A stretch of 64,000 nucleotides of DNA from Clostridium saccharobutylicum DSM 13864 (lineage in GTDB: Bacteria; Bacillota; Clostridia; Clostridiales; Clostridiaceae), in the NCBI RefSeq assembly GCF_000473995.1, contig NC_022571.1, forward strand, positions 2,573,416-2,637,415, given 5' to 3'. Positions 27,071 through 36,513 of the stretch are shown piece by piece (the stretch's first letter is position 1; each line of letters starts with the position of its first letter). The notes below the pieces were generated by a model. That model was given only the letters and a program-made list of their open reading frames with translations, had not been told where the DNA came from and did not search any database. The position numbers were made by a program, and so were the translations under genes.

Positions 27071-27105
27071 TTATCATTTCTCCCTTATATAATTTTCATA
27101 ATAAA

Positions 27106-27152
27106 TGAACGCGTTCAATGATTATTATAGCTTCTGTTCCAATGTAATCCAA
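27106..27152 (-). promoter_or_regulatory. Promoter and operator of the secreted protein gene
   Basis: Minus-strand TTGGAT (27147-27152), 17 bases, TATAAT (27124-27129), then the perfect palindrome TGAACGCGTTCA (27106-27117) just downstream of the -10 box. A repressor bound there would block the promoter. Confidence 0.55.
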
Positions 27153-27296
27153 GAAAAATCATAATACAAATTCTATTAAATATAAGAATTTCAGTAATTT
27201 TTTCACAACTAAAGCATAATGTTCTTTAATATATTGTTTTTCATATAAATGAGCAATAAAAAAACACCTCTATTGGTGCTACTTTATTGATTTATT

Positions 27297-27554
27297 CTAT
27301 TGTTGAGTTACTTCAGCTGTGTTGATAGTTGATGCTCTAGTAGTAGTTGTATTAGTTTCTGCTGTTTGAGTAGTTGTAGTTACTGGTGTTATCATTTCTG
27401 TAAACTCTGCATATTGCTCAGAAGTTATAGTTTCACCTGCCAAAAATATATTAAGTGTATTTGTTACTTCTTCTACATTTAAAGTATTATTAGCTTTCTC
27501 TCTTGTAATTCTACTTGTTAATATTTTACCTATTATTTCTTGCATTTTTGTCAT
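27297..27554 (-). CDS. Prophage tail-region protein, unknown
   Basis: 85 residues: a helical N-terminal half (MQEIIGKILTSRITREKANN) and a Thr-rich tail. Located just after the tail-fibre genes, 3 bases past the preceding gene, with AGGAG in the end of that gene. Similar small proteins follow tail fibres in clostridial phages; no function known. Confidence 0.55.
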   Translation of the reverse strand: MTKMQEIIGKILTSRITREKANNTLNVEEVTNTLNIFLAGETITSEQYAEFTEMITPVTTTTQTAETNTTTTRASTINTAEVTQQ

Positions 27555-27557
27555 TTT

Positions 27558-27995
27558 TTACATCACTCCTAAAATTTTATTTTGTTCTTTTTGTAATATA
27601 TAATTTTCAATATCTGAAATATTATTTGAATTTTGATTTAAATATTCTGATATATTGGAAATACTATCATTTAACGCTTGTTCATTTTTAGCTTGCTTTG
27701 CATACTCAGTATTTCTCTTATCTATTTCTTCTTGGGTTAAATATTCAATTTCTAATTTTTTAGTTTCCAAATTTACTTTATATGATTTTGCATTGGTGAA
27801 AATAGATGCTAGAGTTCCATATTGTAATTCTATAAAATCTACATCATTAATATTTCTTCCTGTTAATTCTTGATATATTTCCATATCTTGTTCTTTTGTA
27901 GTTTCTTCTACATTTCCTTGCATTTCTGATGTTATGGTTAATACATCACCAGTTTTAATATCATAATAAATTTTTGCTCCAATATAATAATTCAT
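27558..27995 (-). CDS. Prophage tail-region protein, unknown
   Basis: 145 residues. The N-terminus (YYIGAKIYYDIKTGDVL) is beta-like and the C-terminus forms a coiled coil (ALNDSISNISEYLNQNSNNI). The order tail fibre, this protein, short Thr-rich protein, lysis cassette is usual for clostridial myophages, where it is often annotated only as hypothetical. Confidence 0.55.
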   Translation of the reverse strand: MNYYIGAKIYYDIKTGDVLTITSEMQGNVEETTKEQDMEIYQELTGRNINDVDFIELQYGTLASIFTNAKSYKVNLETKKLEIEYLTQEEIDKRNTEYAKQAKNEQALNDSISNISEYLNQNSNNISDIENYILQKEQNKILGVM

Positions 27996-28013
27996 TTTTA
28001 ATTCCTCCTTCTA

Positions 28014-28937
28014 TTAATAACCTATAGCATACCAAGTTACTGTTTTAGTTTCACTTCCACTATTTCCGGCATAATAAACATCTCCATATGTTCTATATGT
28101 AGCTCCATAAGTACCATGCGTACTGCTCCCATCAGCAACTTCAAACCATGCTCCTGTAGTTAGATTATAATCCCTAATAGAACCGCATCTCCAATAAACT
28201 CCACATGTAGCAAACCATGCTAAAACAGTAAAGGATTGATTTGGTAAGATGAATCTAATGCTACCACCACTAGAAGCATATTCTGTTGTAGTCCCAGATG
28301 AGTATTTAACGCCAGGTATCGATGTTATAGCACTAGCTAATTGGTCAAACGTCATTCCTCCATTAGCACTTCCACCCTTGCCAGTAATAGCGTTTGCTAT
28401 GCTATTTTTACCATTACTGGCAGACTGAAAAGCCGAATTCGCTAAATTATTTAATGTATTATAATCGTCCTCATTTAATATTCTTTTCCATGTACCATAA
28501 GCACCATCGGTATCATGTCTGCATCTGTAACCTAATTTATTACTTCCATCATATGCTCCTGCGATTTGAAAATTAGAATTATTATCTGAACCTACGTTTA
28601 AAACAGTACTATAATTAGATATTGGCGATGGTGTATTAGGGTTGTTACTTCCTGCCCTTGCAGTCCATGTTTTATTAGAATTATATGAATTTAAATCTGT
28701 TGAATCTTGATTGAAAGAATCATAAGCAGATGTAAAATCACCAGCATGTTTTCCTCCAACCATTTCAGCATTCAATCCTTTTTGCATCGTACTATCTTTT
28801 TGGGCTGAATTTCCTAAGTTATCACTTATTTTCTTAAGCTGTGTATCTATAGTTTGAAAGTTATCTACAAAATCTTGTCTTTTTACATTATCAGTTCCTT
28901 CGAATAATTTTAGCCCATAGTTAGCAGATTTTTGCAT
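28014..28937 (-). CDS. Tail fibre protein with pyocin-knob domain
   Basis: 307 residues. The N-terminus (ANYGLKLFEGTDNVKRQDF) is the fibre attachment region. About 85-165 is a pyocin-knob-type domain (NSNKTWTARA, YGTWKRILNEDDYNTL). The C-terminus is beta-rich and Gly/Tyr-rich. It probably recognises the host surface. It sits directly after the YmfQ-like gene. Confidence 0.8.
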   Translation of the reverse strand: MQKSANYGLKLFEGTDNVKRQDFVDNFQTIDTQLKKISDNLGNSAQKDSTMQKGLNAEMVGGKHAGDFTSAYDSFNQDSTDLNSYNSNKTWTARAGSNNPNTPSPISNYSTVLNVGSDNNSNFQIAGAYDGSNKLGYRCRHDTDGAYGTWKRILNEDDYNTLNNLANSAFQSASNGKNSIANAITGKGGSANGGMTFDQLASAITSIPGVKYSSGTTTEYASSGGSIRFILPNQSFTVLAWFATCGVYWRCGSIRDYNLTTGAWFEVADGSSTHGTYGATYRTYGDVYYAGNSGSETKTVTWYAIGY

Positions 28938-28952
28938 TATTAATCCTCTCCT

Positions 28953-29564
28953 TTAATTGTATATTTCTAAGTCATCCCATTTAATATTTTCAGCATTATT
29001 ATAAGCTAAATTTTTACTATCTAAGTAATCCCAGTTTGTATATGTGTATTTAAAGCTATAAGCAAGATGTGCTGGCTTAATATCTTCCAACATGTTAATA
29101 AACGCTTGCATGTTACATGGAATCCCTTTAACCCCTACAAATTGAACTATAAAAGAATAGTTTGCATTCTCTTCTATTATGTTTACTTCACCACCACTAA
29201 AAGCTTCTGCTGTAATCTTTAGCATCTTTTTAGTAGTTGTTCCTTGCCCTCTCATTTTAGCTTTAACTATTTCTCTACGCTCTTCATATGAATAATTCAG
29301 ATTAGTTTCTATTCCATATTCTTCTTCCCAGTAGGTTAATCCCCATGTCGCAGTGTCAATAAAGCATTGATTTATTAAATCATTCATATAATAATAAATG
29401 CTACCTAATTGAGCACCTTGTGCATCATAGATAGCTTTCATATTTTTATATATAATTGGTGGTACATATTTATTTAAATCAACAAAATACTTTTCTATGT
29501 CTGTTGAATTTGGAGTATTTTCAGCATACTGTGCTAATCCATATTGTGTTGTTGCATAATTCAT
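28953..29564 (-). CDS. YmfQ/DUF2313-family baseplate protein
   Basis: 203 residues, beginning with a helical segment, then GSIYYYMNDLINQCFIDTAT, and the family motif LTYWEEEYGI followed by YEERREIVKAKMRGQGTTTK. The C-terminus has PCNMQAFINMLEDIKPAHL. In Mu-like and PBSX-like phages this protein lies between baseplate J and the tail fibre. Frame intact. Confidence 0.85.
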   Translation of the reverse strand: MNYATTQYGLAQYAENTPNSTDIEKYFVDLNKYVPPIIYKNMKAIYDAQGAQLGSIYYYMNDLINQCFIDTATWGLTYWEEEYGIETNLNYSYEERREIVKAKMRGQGTTTKKMLKITAEAFSGGEVNIIEENANYSFIVQFVGVKGIPCNMQAFINMLEDIKPAHLAYSFKYTYTNWDYLDSKNLAYNNAENIKWDDLEIYN

Positions 29565-29567
29565 ATG

Positions 29568-31682
29568 CTATACCCCCTCTAAATCATTCCAGGTCATTCC
29601 TTTTTGAACCATATCTTCTGGTGCAGGTGTCCAGTCGGTAGCAATAGTTCCTTTTTCAAATTTAATATTATATATAGTTAAGCTATCCCCAACCGAACTT
29701 AACCCACCAACTCCTAAAAAAAACAAAGCATTTGTTGCATTACTTGGTGTAGTAATTTGCTTAGTTATCGTTCCGTTGCTTGCAAAAGATGTATCTGCAT
29801 AAGATATATTGTAATAACTTCCATCACCATTAATAATATTATTCGATGAATTTAAAAATTTAACATATAATCCTCTTGCATTTGTATTGCTAAATAAAAT
29901 ATTGTTTATTTTAAGAGTATAAGTGGTATTTCCTTGTACTACAGATTGCCAAACTATTCTGCAACCATCTTTATTACTTGTTGTACATTGTAATTTATAA
30001 GAATCATTTCCTAATGCAGTTAATGAAAAATAACTATCAGTTGTATTCCAAAGAGTAGAATTTCCTATAGATTGTCTCACTTGACTGCTTATTACTAGAT
30101 TCCTACCACCAACTTGCAAACTATTAATAGCGCTTGTAACACTTGAAACATTACTATTTATAGTTGTTATATTAGCATTTATTCCACTTACACTTGTTTC
30201 TAAAGATGCTGTTCTGTTGCTTATAAATGATACTGTTGTGTTTATAGTTGAAATTTGAGAGTCTGTGTCTTCTGGAGCGGGTGTCCAATCAGTTGCAATA
30301 TTACCTTTTTCAAGCTTCAAACCACAAATCAAATAAGCATTATTATTATCATTTTCAAATCTACAAGTAGATGTTGTTAAGCTTCCCGAATTAAACACAA
30401 AATAATATTTAGTCCATGCTGTAGATATACTTTGACTTTGGGTAAAGTTTTGAGATGTAATAGTTGAACCAGTATTTACATAGCAATTCAGACTAGCTAA
30501 AGCTGAAGCACTTTCTGATTTTATCCATGCCGATAAAACATAACTTGTATTTGCATCAATACTAACGTTTTGGCTTAAATCTGTCCATGCATGACATATG
30601 CGAATAACTCCAAATCCATTGTATGTCCCTGAAACTGAATAAAAGCTTGTATCTGGTCTAGTAGCATCATTGTTATCTATCCAAATTGTATCATTAACTG
30701 CATCATAATCTTTAGTTCTCAACCATAAGTTCCTGCCACCAACTTGTAAATTATTTATAGAATTATTAGCATTATTAGCTATAGATACTCCATTGTTCCA
30801 TTTATCCCTTTCTGATTGTGTTATATGCTTTACTACATCACTAATATGACTATAAGCACTATTCCAAGTATCTAATAAAGCTTGTGTAATTGTATCTATT
30901 ATATTTTTATTGGCATGCGTATGCTTTTTTGAATTTACATCTGCAAGTGTAGCTTTTTCTGTATTATCATAGTCGTTTGCGCTTAATTGTTTTCCATCAA
31001 TCTTATCTACCTTTTTACTTAAAGCATTCATTATAGTAGTTGCAAAGTTAGGATCATCACCCAAAGCATCTGCAATTTCTTTAAAAGTATCTAAAGTTTG
31101 AGGAGCGTTTCCAATTAGATCTTTTATTTTCTGTAACACTTCATCTTTTGTGAAAACTTGATCTTTTGTGTATCTATTGTTAAACTCTCCATTTACATAT
31201 AACAAATCGGATTTTTTATTATCTAAATCAATATCTTTAGCTTTTAGTCCTTGTATTTCTGCATTATTAGTGGTTTTATACAAATTCAAATTATTTTCAA
31301 TTTGATTTTCTCTATCTATTGCTCTTGCAGTCTCTGAATTTAATGCATTTTGAGTATCAACAATTGCATCTTGTACATTATTTATATCATCTGCTTCAAC
31401 TGTATCTCCTGTTGTTTCATAACTTATATAAAGTGGTGTCATAGTATAAAAAATCTTAATTATAGTCTTCCATGGAGTTAAACTTGGTGTAGAAGTTAAA
31501 TAAGTATTGATTTTATCACCAGTAAGTTTGGATCCTGTATATATATTTATGGTCTTAACATTTACATTGTCATGTATAAGTTCAGCTTCATATACTCCAT
31601 TAATTACTGTAATTTCTTCTTCCACTGTATAGATATTTCCATCTAGTTTGTTGAATTTATCATTAAATTTACTTACATTCAA
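29568..31682 (-). CDS. Large tail-fibre / baseplate receptor protein with duplicated carbohydrate-binding-like module
   Basis: 704 residues starting at a TTG (31682) behind AGGAGTGA. The N-terminal about 100 residues resemble a BppU-type attachment domain. Then come a coiled-coil region and a collar-like segment (NAPQTLDTFKEIADALGDDP, common in tail fibres). Two copies of a module of about 170-190 residues follow, each opening with LQVGGRNL and closing with (G/E)KG.IATDWTPAPED. Its start is coupled to the end of the broken baseplate J gene. Confidence 0.8.
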   Translation of the reverse strand: MNVSKFNDKFNKLDGNIYTVEEEITVINGVYEAELIHDNVNVKTINIYTGSKLTGDKINTYLTSTPSLTPWKTIIKIFYTMTPLYISYETTGDTVEADDINNVQDAIVDTQNALNSETARAIDRENQIENNLNLYKTTNNAEIQGLKAKDIDLDNKKSDLLYVNGEFNNRYTKDQVFTKDEVLQKIKDLIGNAPQTLDTFKEIADALGDDPNFATTIMNALSKKVDKIDGKQLSANDYDNTEKATLADVNSKKHTHANKNIIDTITQALLDTWNSAYSHISDVVKHITQSERDKWNNGVSIANNANNSINNLQVGGRNLWLRTKDYDAVNDTIWIDNNDATRPDTSFYSVSGTYNGFGVIRICHAWTDLSQNVSIDANTSYVLSAWIKSESASALASLNCYVNTGSTITSQNFTQSQSISTAWTKYYFVFNSGSLTTSTCRFENDNNNAYLICGLKLEKGNIATDWTPAPEDTDSQISTINTTVSFISNRTASLETSVSGINANITTINSNVSSVTSAINSLQVGGRNLVISSQVRQSIGNSTLWNTTDSYFSLTALGNDSYKLQCTTSNKDGCRIVWQSVVQGNTTYTLKINNILFSNTNARGLYVKFLNSSNNIINGDGSYYNISYADTSFASNGTITKQITTPSNATNALFFLGVGGLSSVGDSLTIYNIKFEKGTIATDWTPAPEDMVQKGMTWNDLEGV

Positions 31683-31683
31683 A

Positions 31684-32929
31684 TCACATCACTCCTAAGT
31701 TGACAGTTCCCAAAACTGCAATTTCATCATTACCTAAAGTAACATTACCAGCCACATTGTTAAGTTTAATACTTGAATAGTCTACATCTAATACACCATC
31801 AACATTTACAAGTAAGCTTCCTACTTTCATTATGCTGACATTAATACTGTTAAAAGTACTTTTAAAACAATCTTCTAAAACAGTTATAAATCTTCCCTGA
31901 ACATCATTTAAAGTAGTAGATGAACTTATTTGTACATTAGCAGTTACATTTATAGCTTTTTCCTTAACGCTTACTACAGTAACAGTTGCACCTATTGGTC
32001 TTTCTTCTTCAATATGGTCATATACCGCTTGTACTAAATCTGTGCTTGCTGCTCTTTTATTACTATTAGTAATTACTACTTTTACAGTTCCATTACCAGC
32101 CCATAAAGGATAAACCTCAGCACTTCCAACACCTGTAACCTCTAAAGCCCAATTTCTATAATGATATTTATTCCCCGATGTTGCAGGAGTTTGTATTTTA
32201 AGTAAATATCTATCATATAAGGCTTGGTCACTTTCTTGATCATATCCATTAGTTATTTCTTTTTCGTTTATAACACTAAGTATTCCAACATATTTTACTG
32301 ATAATAGACATACTTCTCCAACACGAGGTCACTGAAAAACTAAAAAATATTACTAATTTAGATATATATGTATATTTTTTCAGGTCATTTATATCTAAAA
32401 AGTTGTTACAAGGCTATTAGAAGGCCTTCTGACACCTTACTTATTTTGCCAAATGATTTGTACAAAAAATATTGGGACTTTTTCAGTGGCCTCCTCCAAC
32501 ACTACAATTATATTTACTTCCTTGTCCTGTAGCCGTTATGCTACAATATCCCACTCCACTATCATTTAATGTTGTAGCTGAATCTGTAGTATAAGTTATC
32601 CCTAAAGATGTGCCAACAATAGCTCCCTTTGGTAGTGTACTTCCTTTAATTCCAATAATCTTAAAACTATCAGTTGTTGCAATAGTTACCTGTTTTCTCT
32701 CTATTCCTTGCTCTAAACATCTTCTTTCAAAAAATTTACCATAACCATTTTCTAAAGCTGTTTTAGCAAAAACTTGTTTTACAATTTCATCTAGCATCAT
32801 ACTTTGATAACTCATTTCATAACTAGTTGGCATCAGTGAATTATAAATTAAACTATGTTTGCTAGTATCAACATCATTCAAAGTACTTGTCATTTCTTTA
32901 TAATATTGATTAGCTGCTTTAAAGTACAT
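31684..32929 (-). pseudogene. Baseplate J-like protein gene interrupted by a MITE
   Basis: The N-terminal part (stop near 32484) carries the baseplate-J start (KRFFERRC-type region, FERRCLEQGIERKQ, GSTLPKGAIVG). The C-terminal part resumes after the insertion: NEKEITNGYDQESDQALYDR, then NWALEVTGVGSAEVYPLW, ending at 31684. Deleting the 169-bp insert plus one 9-bp duplicate restores one uninterrupted frame across Y-N-C-S-V-G-E-V-C-L. Baseplate J (gp47/gpJ) forms the wedge of contractile baseplates and is essential, so the tail is probably not functional. Confidence 0.88.
32325..32493. mobile_element. 169-bp MITE inside the baseplate J gene
   Basis: Terminal inverted repeats GAGG(T/C)CACTGAAAAA(C/G)T. 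CTCCAACAC flanks it as a 9-bp target duplication (32316-32324 and 32494-32502). Too short to code for a transposase. The parent transposon is not in the window. Confidence 0.85.
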
Positions 32930-32933
32930 TATC

Positions 32934-33383
32934 TCACCTGCCTTTCCTAATATCAGTGTTAGTTATATATGATCCATATATACTTATTACAGTAAATTCA
33001 ACATTAAAATCATCATCTTTCTGTGTTACTATTATCTCTCCTATACCAGTAATATATATTCCATCAATAAGTGCTTCTTCTAAAATAGTTTGTATATTTA
33101 GACTTACATAGTTATAATCTTTTCCTGTTAAATCTTTCAACTTATTGCCTACATCCATATATATAAACCATCTACCACGTCTAATATTTAAAGCTAACCA
33201 ACATCGTACTTTTACAGCTTCTAAACCTTCTACTATTGTAAATTTTCCTGTTTCATCAATTAAAGGCGCTCCTGTTTCAAAATCTATAGCATATTCTTTT
33301 AATAATTTTACTGTTGAAGTTGCTGATGTAGATGTTAAACTACTACTTCCAGAACCATAATCCATAGGGAAAATACTACTCAA
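32934..33383 (-). CDS. DUF2634 (XkdS-like) baseplate wedge protein
   Basis: About 149 residues from a TTG at 33383 (GGAGGTGG 5-6 bases upstream, inside the end of the previous gene). Motifs of the XkdS/gp25-like family: YAIDFETGAPL, EAVKVRCWLALNIRRGRWFI, and TGIGEIIVTQKDD. Works with baseplate J, which follows 4 bases later. Confidence 0.8.
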   Translation of the reverse strand: MSSIFPMDYGSGSSSLTSTSATSTVKLLKEYAIDFETGAPLIDETGKFTIVEGLEAVKVRCWLALNIRRGRWFIYMDVGNKLKDLTGKDYNYVSLNIQTILEEALIDGIYITGIGEIIVTQKDDDFNVEFTVISIYGSYITNTDIRKGR

Positions 33384-33729
33384 TAGAACCACCTCCAACC
33401 ACCTTGCATCTAACTAAATATTTTCCGTTTTTCAATTCTCTTAAAACAACTAAATCTTTTTCTTTTAAAACTGATTTAAATAAAATAGAACCATTAGAAA
33501 TAGTTGTTTGGCTATCTCCAATAGTTCCTGTTAAAGTAGCAAATCCCATTGTATGCTCCAATAAAGTTGGATTTATATATATATTATCTTTTGTTAAAGG
33601 TAGGCCACCAACTGAAATCTGCAACGGATTTATTGAAATAATTGTGCCTATCTCGTCCTCTTTTATATCAATATACTCATTAGAAGCCTTTTCTATATGT
33701 TGAAACATTCCTTCTTCCCACTTAAGCAA
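33376..33729 (-). CDS. DUF2577 (XkdR-like) baseplate protein
   Basis: 117 residues, starting at a TTG (33729) behind GGAGGTGATT. IGTIISINPLQISVGGLPLT is typical of the DUF2577 beta-barrel family found between XkdQ and XkdS. It overlaps the next gene by 8 bases. Confidence 0.75.
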   Translation of the reverse strand: MLKWEEGMFQHIEKASNEYIDIKEDEIGTIISINPLQISVGGLPLTKDNIYINPTLLEHTMGFATLTGTIGDSQTTISNGSILFKSVLKEKDLVVLRELKNGKYLVRCKVVGGGSIE

Positions 33730-33743
33730 ATACTAATCACCTC

Positions 33744-35783
33744 CTATGGTCTACCACTATAATCTGCGCTATCCCAAATAGCTTGTTCTGCATCTCTTCT
33801 CTTTTTTAATCCTACTAAATAATGTCCTTTTGCATCATGCAAATATACATTCCATGCTTCACTTGATGACTTACTAGTTTTACCAATAGCAAAGTCCCAA
33901 AGACCACTCTTCTGAAGTCCTCCGAATCCTGCATTATAACAGAAATCAGCACATGCATCGTATTGATTTTGAGTTAGAGAAATGCTTGCACTTTCCAAAT
34001 GAGATTTTAGTTCACTTGCTTTATCATTTATTTCATTTTTCAGCCACTCGGTAGCTTCACTTTCTGTACATGTACCCTGTGCAACTTTTGAAGGATCTGT
34101 TGTACCATAACCTATAGTCATTACTCCGCCACCATCATCATAAGCAGTGCTGTAATATCCTTCCCAACCTTTTATAAATTCTACTAGTTGATCACTTACT
34201 CCGCCACTAAATGTTCCCGTAGTATCTCCGCCACTTCCATTATCAGTAGTAGTTGTCCATGCACTATCCGGAACAACTCTTATAACTTTTAACACTTTTT
34301 CTCTTAATGGTGCTATCTTACATACATCACCCGTTTTAGGTTCTTCAATTGTTTGTCCATCTCCTATATATGCAATAACATGTTGTGAATGCGGAAATAT
34401 AATATCACATTCTTTAAGATTATCAGGAAAATCACTTGTTACATCTTTTCCTTGTTCCATCATAGTAACTGTGTAACTATCAAGTTGACCATTAGATGAA
34501 TTTATATCCAATTCACTAGAAAATTGATTGTAAACAAAAGATACATACCCACTACAATCCATACCAGGATAATTGTAAGGGTCTTTACAACTAAAATAAT
34601 ATGGAGTTCCTATCCATTTCTTTAACTCTGCGATTATTCTATTACATAAATCACTAGAAGTTCCATCTTTACCATTATTAGATGTTGATGCTTGTTTTTC
34701 TTCAATATCTGACCACTCATATAATTCATGCTTATTAGAAGGTGCTAATCCTAATTTAGATATAAAACTATCATCTTTATTCCATGTCCATTCTGAATCA
34801 ATTATGTACATAAATACATTGTCATATTTCTTTCTGTTAGGCATTTCTAATAAAACACCATAAGCAACTTTGTAATTCATGTCACCCCAACAAGTAACTG
34901 TAACAGTTGTTTCTGGAGTAGCTTTTTCAGTTAGTTTGTTTTGTGCTTTCGTCATCATACTAACATTAGTATCATCTGAACTCATTGTCATAGTATCTTG
35001 GATTATTCCGAACCTATTAATATCAATATTACCACTTACCATGTTTACTGTATCGCCTTTTTCATCATCTGCATACATTTTGACCTTTTCACCTTTTTCA
35101 TCAAAAACAGCTATTTGGGTTATCATGTTCTGCATAGATTCTGTGATTTCGGCATCTATTACATTACCATCTATCCTACCGTAAGCATTTAAAGTATGAT
35201 ATTTAATTGCTCGTTTAGAGTAATACTTGTCTGCTTCTGTCACAGTAATTAAACCTTCGGGGTTCATGTGCATATAATAGTATTTACCAGTATTTTTAGT
35301 CGCTTCTGAAAATATAGTATATAAAACTTTATGTACTGGTTTATCTTTAACTAAATGGTTTTTAAGAACTATTTTACCACCATCGCCTAGTCCATCACTA
35401 ACATCGTAAAAAGCTCCTATATCATAAAGTATTTCTCTTATAGCTTCATCTACAGATACACTTGTAAAATTCTTAGTTATATTGCTTTTGCAAATCCACC
35501 ATGAATAATCATATGCTGTAAATTTCATAACTGAACCTTTTACTTTATCATCAGTATCTACGATTTTGCCTTTAAATATCAACTCATTTTTATAGAATAA
35601 TTCAACTGTGTCTCCAAGTTCCATTCCCTGACCCATAGTGTACTCGTTGTATATTATGTCTACTTCAAGTTCTGCCGAAATTTGTTTAAATGAATTAGAA
35701 AGTTTTACGCTAATACAATTATCTGTAATATTTCTTTGACTTCCAGTATCCCACTTTGTACGTCTTAAAAGAATATCTTTCAT
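33744..35783 (-). CDS. Tail hub protein (XkdQ-like) fused to NlpC/P60 and GH24 lysozyme domains
   Basis: 679 residues. About 1-365: XkdQ/gpD-type baseplate hub (KLSNSFKQISAELEVDIIYN, GDTVELFYKNELIFKGKIVD). About 385-510: NlpC/P60 cysteine peptidase with Cys in GMDCSGYVSFVY and His in SQHVIAYIGDG. About 530-679: GH24 lysozyme with Glu in GWEGYYSTAY, then GGVMTIGYGTT and the FCYNAGFGGLQKSG motif. The two hydrolases should cut stem peptides and glycan strands during DNA injection. PBSX uses separate genes or one hydrolase; two in one hub is notable. The lysozyme part is a paralogue of the endolysin's. Confidence 0.9.
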   Translation of the reverse strand: MKDILLRRTKWDTGSQRNITDNCISVKLSNSFKQISAELEVDIIYNEYTMGQGMELGDTVELFYKNELIFKGKIVDTDDKVKGSVMKFTAYDYSWWICKSNITKNFTSVSVDEAIREILYDIGAFYDVSDGLGDGGKIVLKNHLVKDKPVHKVLYTIFSEATKNTGKYYYMHMNPEGLITVTEADKYYSKRAIKYHTLNAYGRIDGNVIDAEITESMQNMITQIAVFDEKGEKVKMYADDEKGDTVNMVSGNIDINRFGIIQDTMTMSSDDTNVSMMTKAQNKLTEKATPETTVTVTCWGDMNYKVAYGVLLEMPNRKKYDNVFMYIIDSEWTWNKDDSFISKLGLAPSNKHELYEWSDIEEKQASTSNNGKDGTSSDLCNRIIAELKKWIGTPYYFSCKDPYNYPGMDCSGYVSFVYNQFSSELDINSSNGQLDSYTVTMMEQGKDVTSDFPDNLKECDIIFPHSQHVIAYIGDGQTIEEPKTGDVCKIAPLREKVLKVIRVVPDSAWTTTTDNGSGGDTTGTFSGGVSDQLVEFIKGWEGYYSTAYDDGGGVMTIGYGTTDPSKVAQGTCTESEATEWLKNEINDKASELKSHLESASISLTQNQYDACADFCYNAGFGGLQKSGLWDFAIGKTSKSSSEAWNVYLHDAKGHYLVGLKKRRDAEQAIWDSADYSGRP

Positions 35784-35794
35784 TTACTCACTTC

Positions 35795-36502
35795 CTATAT
35801 ATTTAATGCCTGTCCAGGTGTAATAGACAGCGGATTTTCTAAATTATTTTTTTGCATCAAATATGACCACATTGTAGAATCACCATATAATTTTATTGCT
35901 ATAGATATTAACGTATCGTCGTCCCCTACATAGTAAACAGATGAGCCATAAGACTTTATTGCACTTGAACTTAAATCATTTTCACTAGATTCAGTAAGTG
36001 AAGTTTCTAGATCTAAATGTTGCCTTAATTTCAGTGTGAAAGCCATATCCCTATTGGGTTTTTCTTTGTGTATGAAATCTGTTATTTTACAATACATAGA
36101 CCTCATTAAAGTTGAATCTGTTTTATATTTTAGTAATAATACTTTGAAATCAAACATCCATTCTTCAATTTTATTCATATAAAATTCAGGTGTATTATGT
36201 TCTATAAGAAAATCATATCCATTCCCAAGGTTTGGAAAAAAGCCTTCTAATGTTACGGTTGTTAATTTAGCTGTTTCGCCTGTATCTACTTCACCATATC
36301 CGTATAAATCTTGTGAAGTTGTGCTTAAAGATTCATTCCAATCTAAAGTTGGAGTTACTCGGAAAACTATTTGAAATACATTTTCTTCTACCAAACATAA
36401 TTTTCTTCTGTTGCCACCTGCTATACCTTCAATCTTTACAGTTCCACTTATAGAACCTCCTTGATTTTGAGTATCAACTATATTATCACTTAAACTTCCC
36501 AA
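35795..36502 (-). CDS. LysM-containing tail protein (XkdP-like)
   Basis: 235 residues. An N-terminal beta domain (TVKIEGIAGGNRRKLCLVEE) precedes a C-terminal LysM-like fold (VYYVGDDDTLISIAIKLYGD, then NPLSITPGQALNI). In contractile tails this protein lies between tape measure and hub and is part of the hub or tail-end structure. Confidence 0.85.
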   Translation of the reverse strand: MGSLSDNIVDTQNQGGSISGTVKIEGIAGGNRRKLCLVEENVFQIVFRVTPTLDWNESLSTTSQDLYGYGEVDTGETAKLTTVTLEGFFPNLGNGYDFLIEHNTPEFYMNKIEEWMFDFKVLLLKYKTDSTLMRSMYCKITDFIHKEKPNRDMAFTLKLRQHLDLETSLTESSENDLSSSAIKSYGSSVYYVGDDDTLISIAIKLYGDSTMWSYLMQKNNLENPLSITPGQALNI

Positions 36503-36513
36503 AGTAACACCTC

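Noticed and set aside
27106-27117. LexA/SOS box before the secreted-protein gene
   Set aside because: The palindrome GAACGCGTTC has only 2 bases between half-sites; the firmicute LexA box needs GAAC-N4-GTTC.
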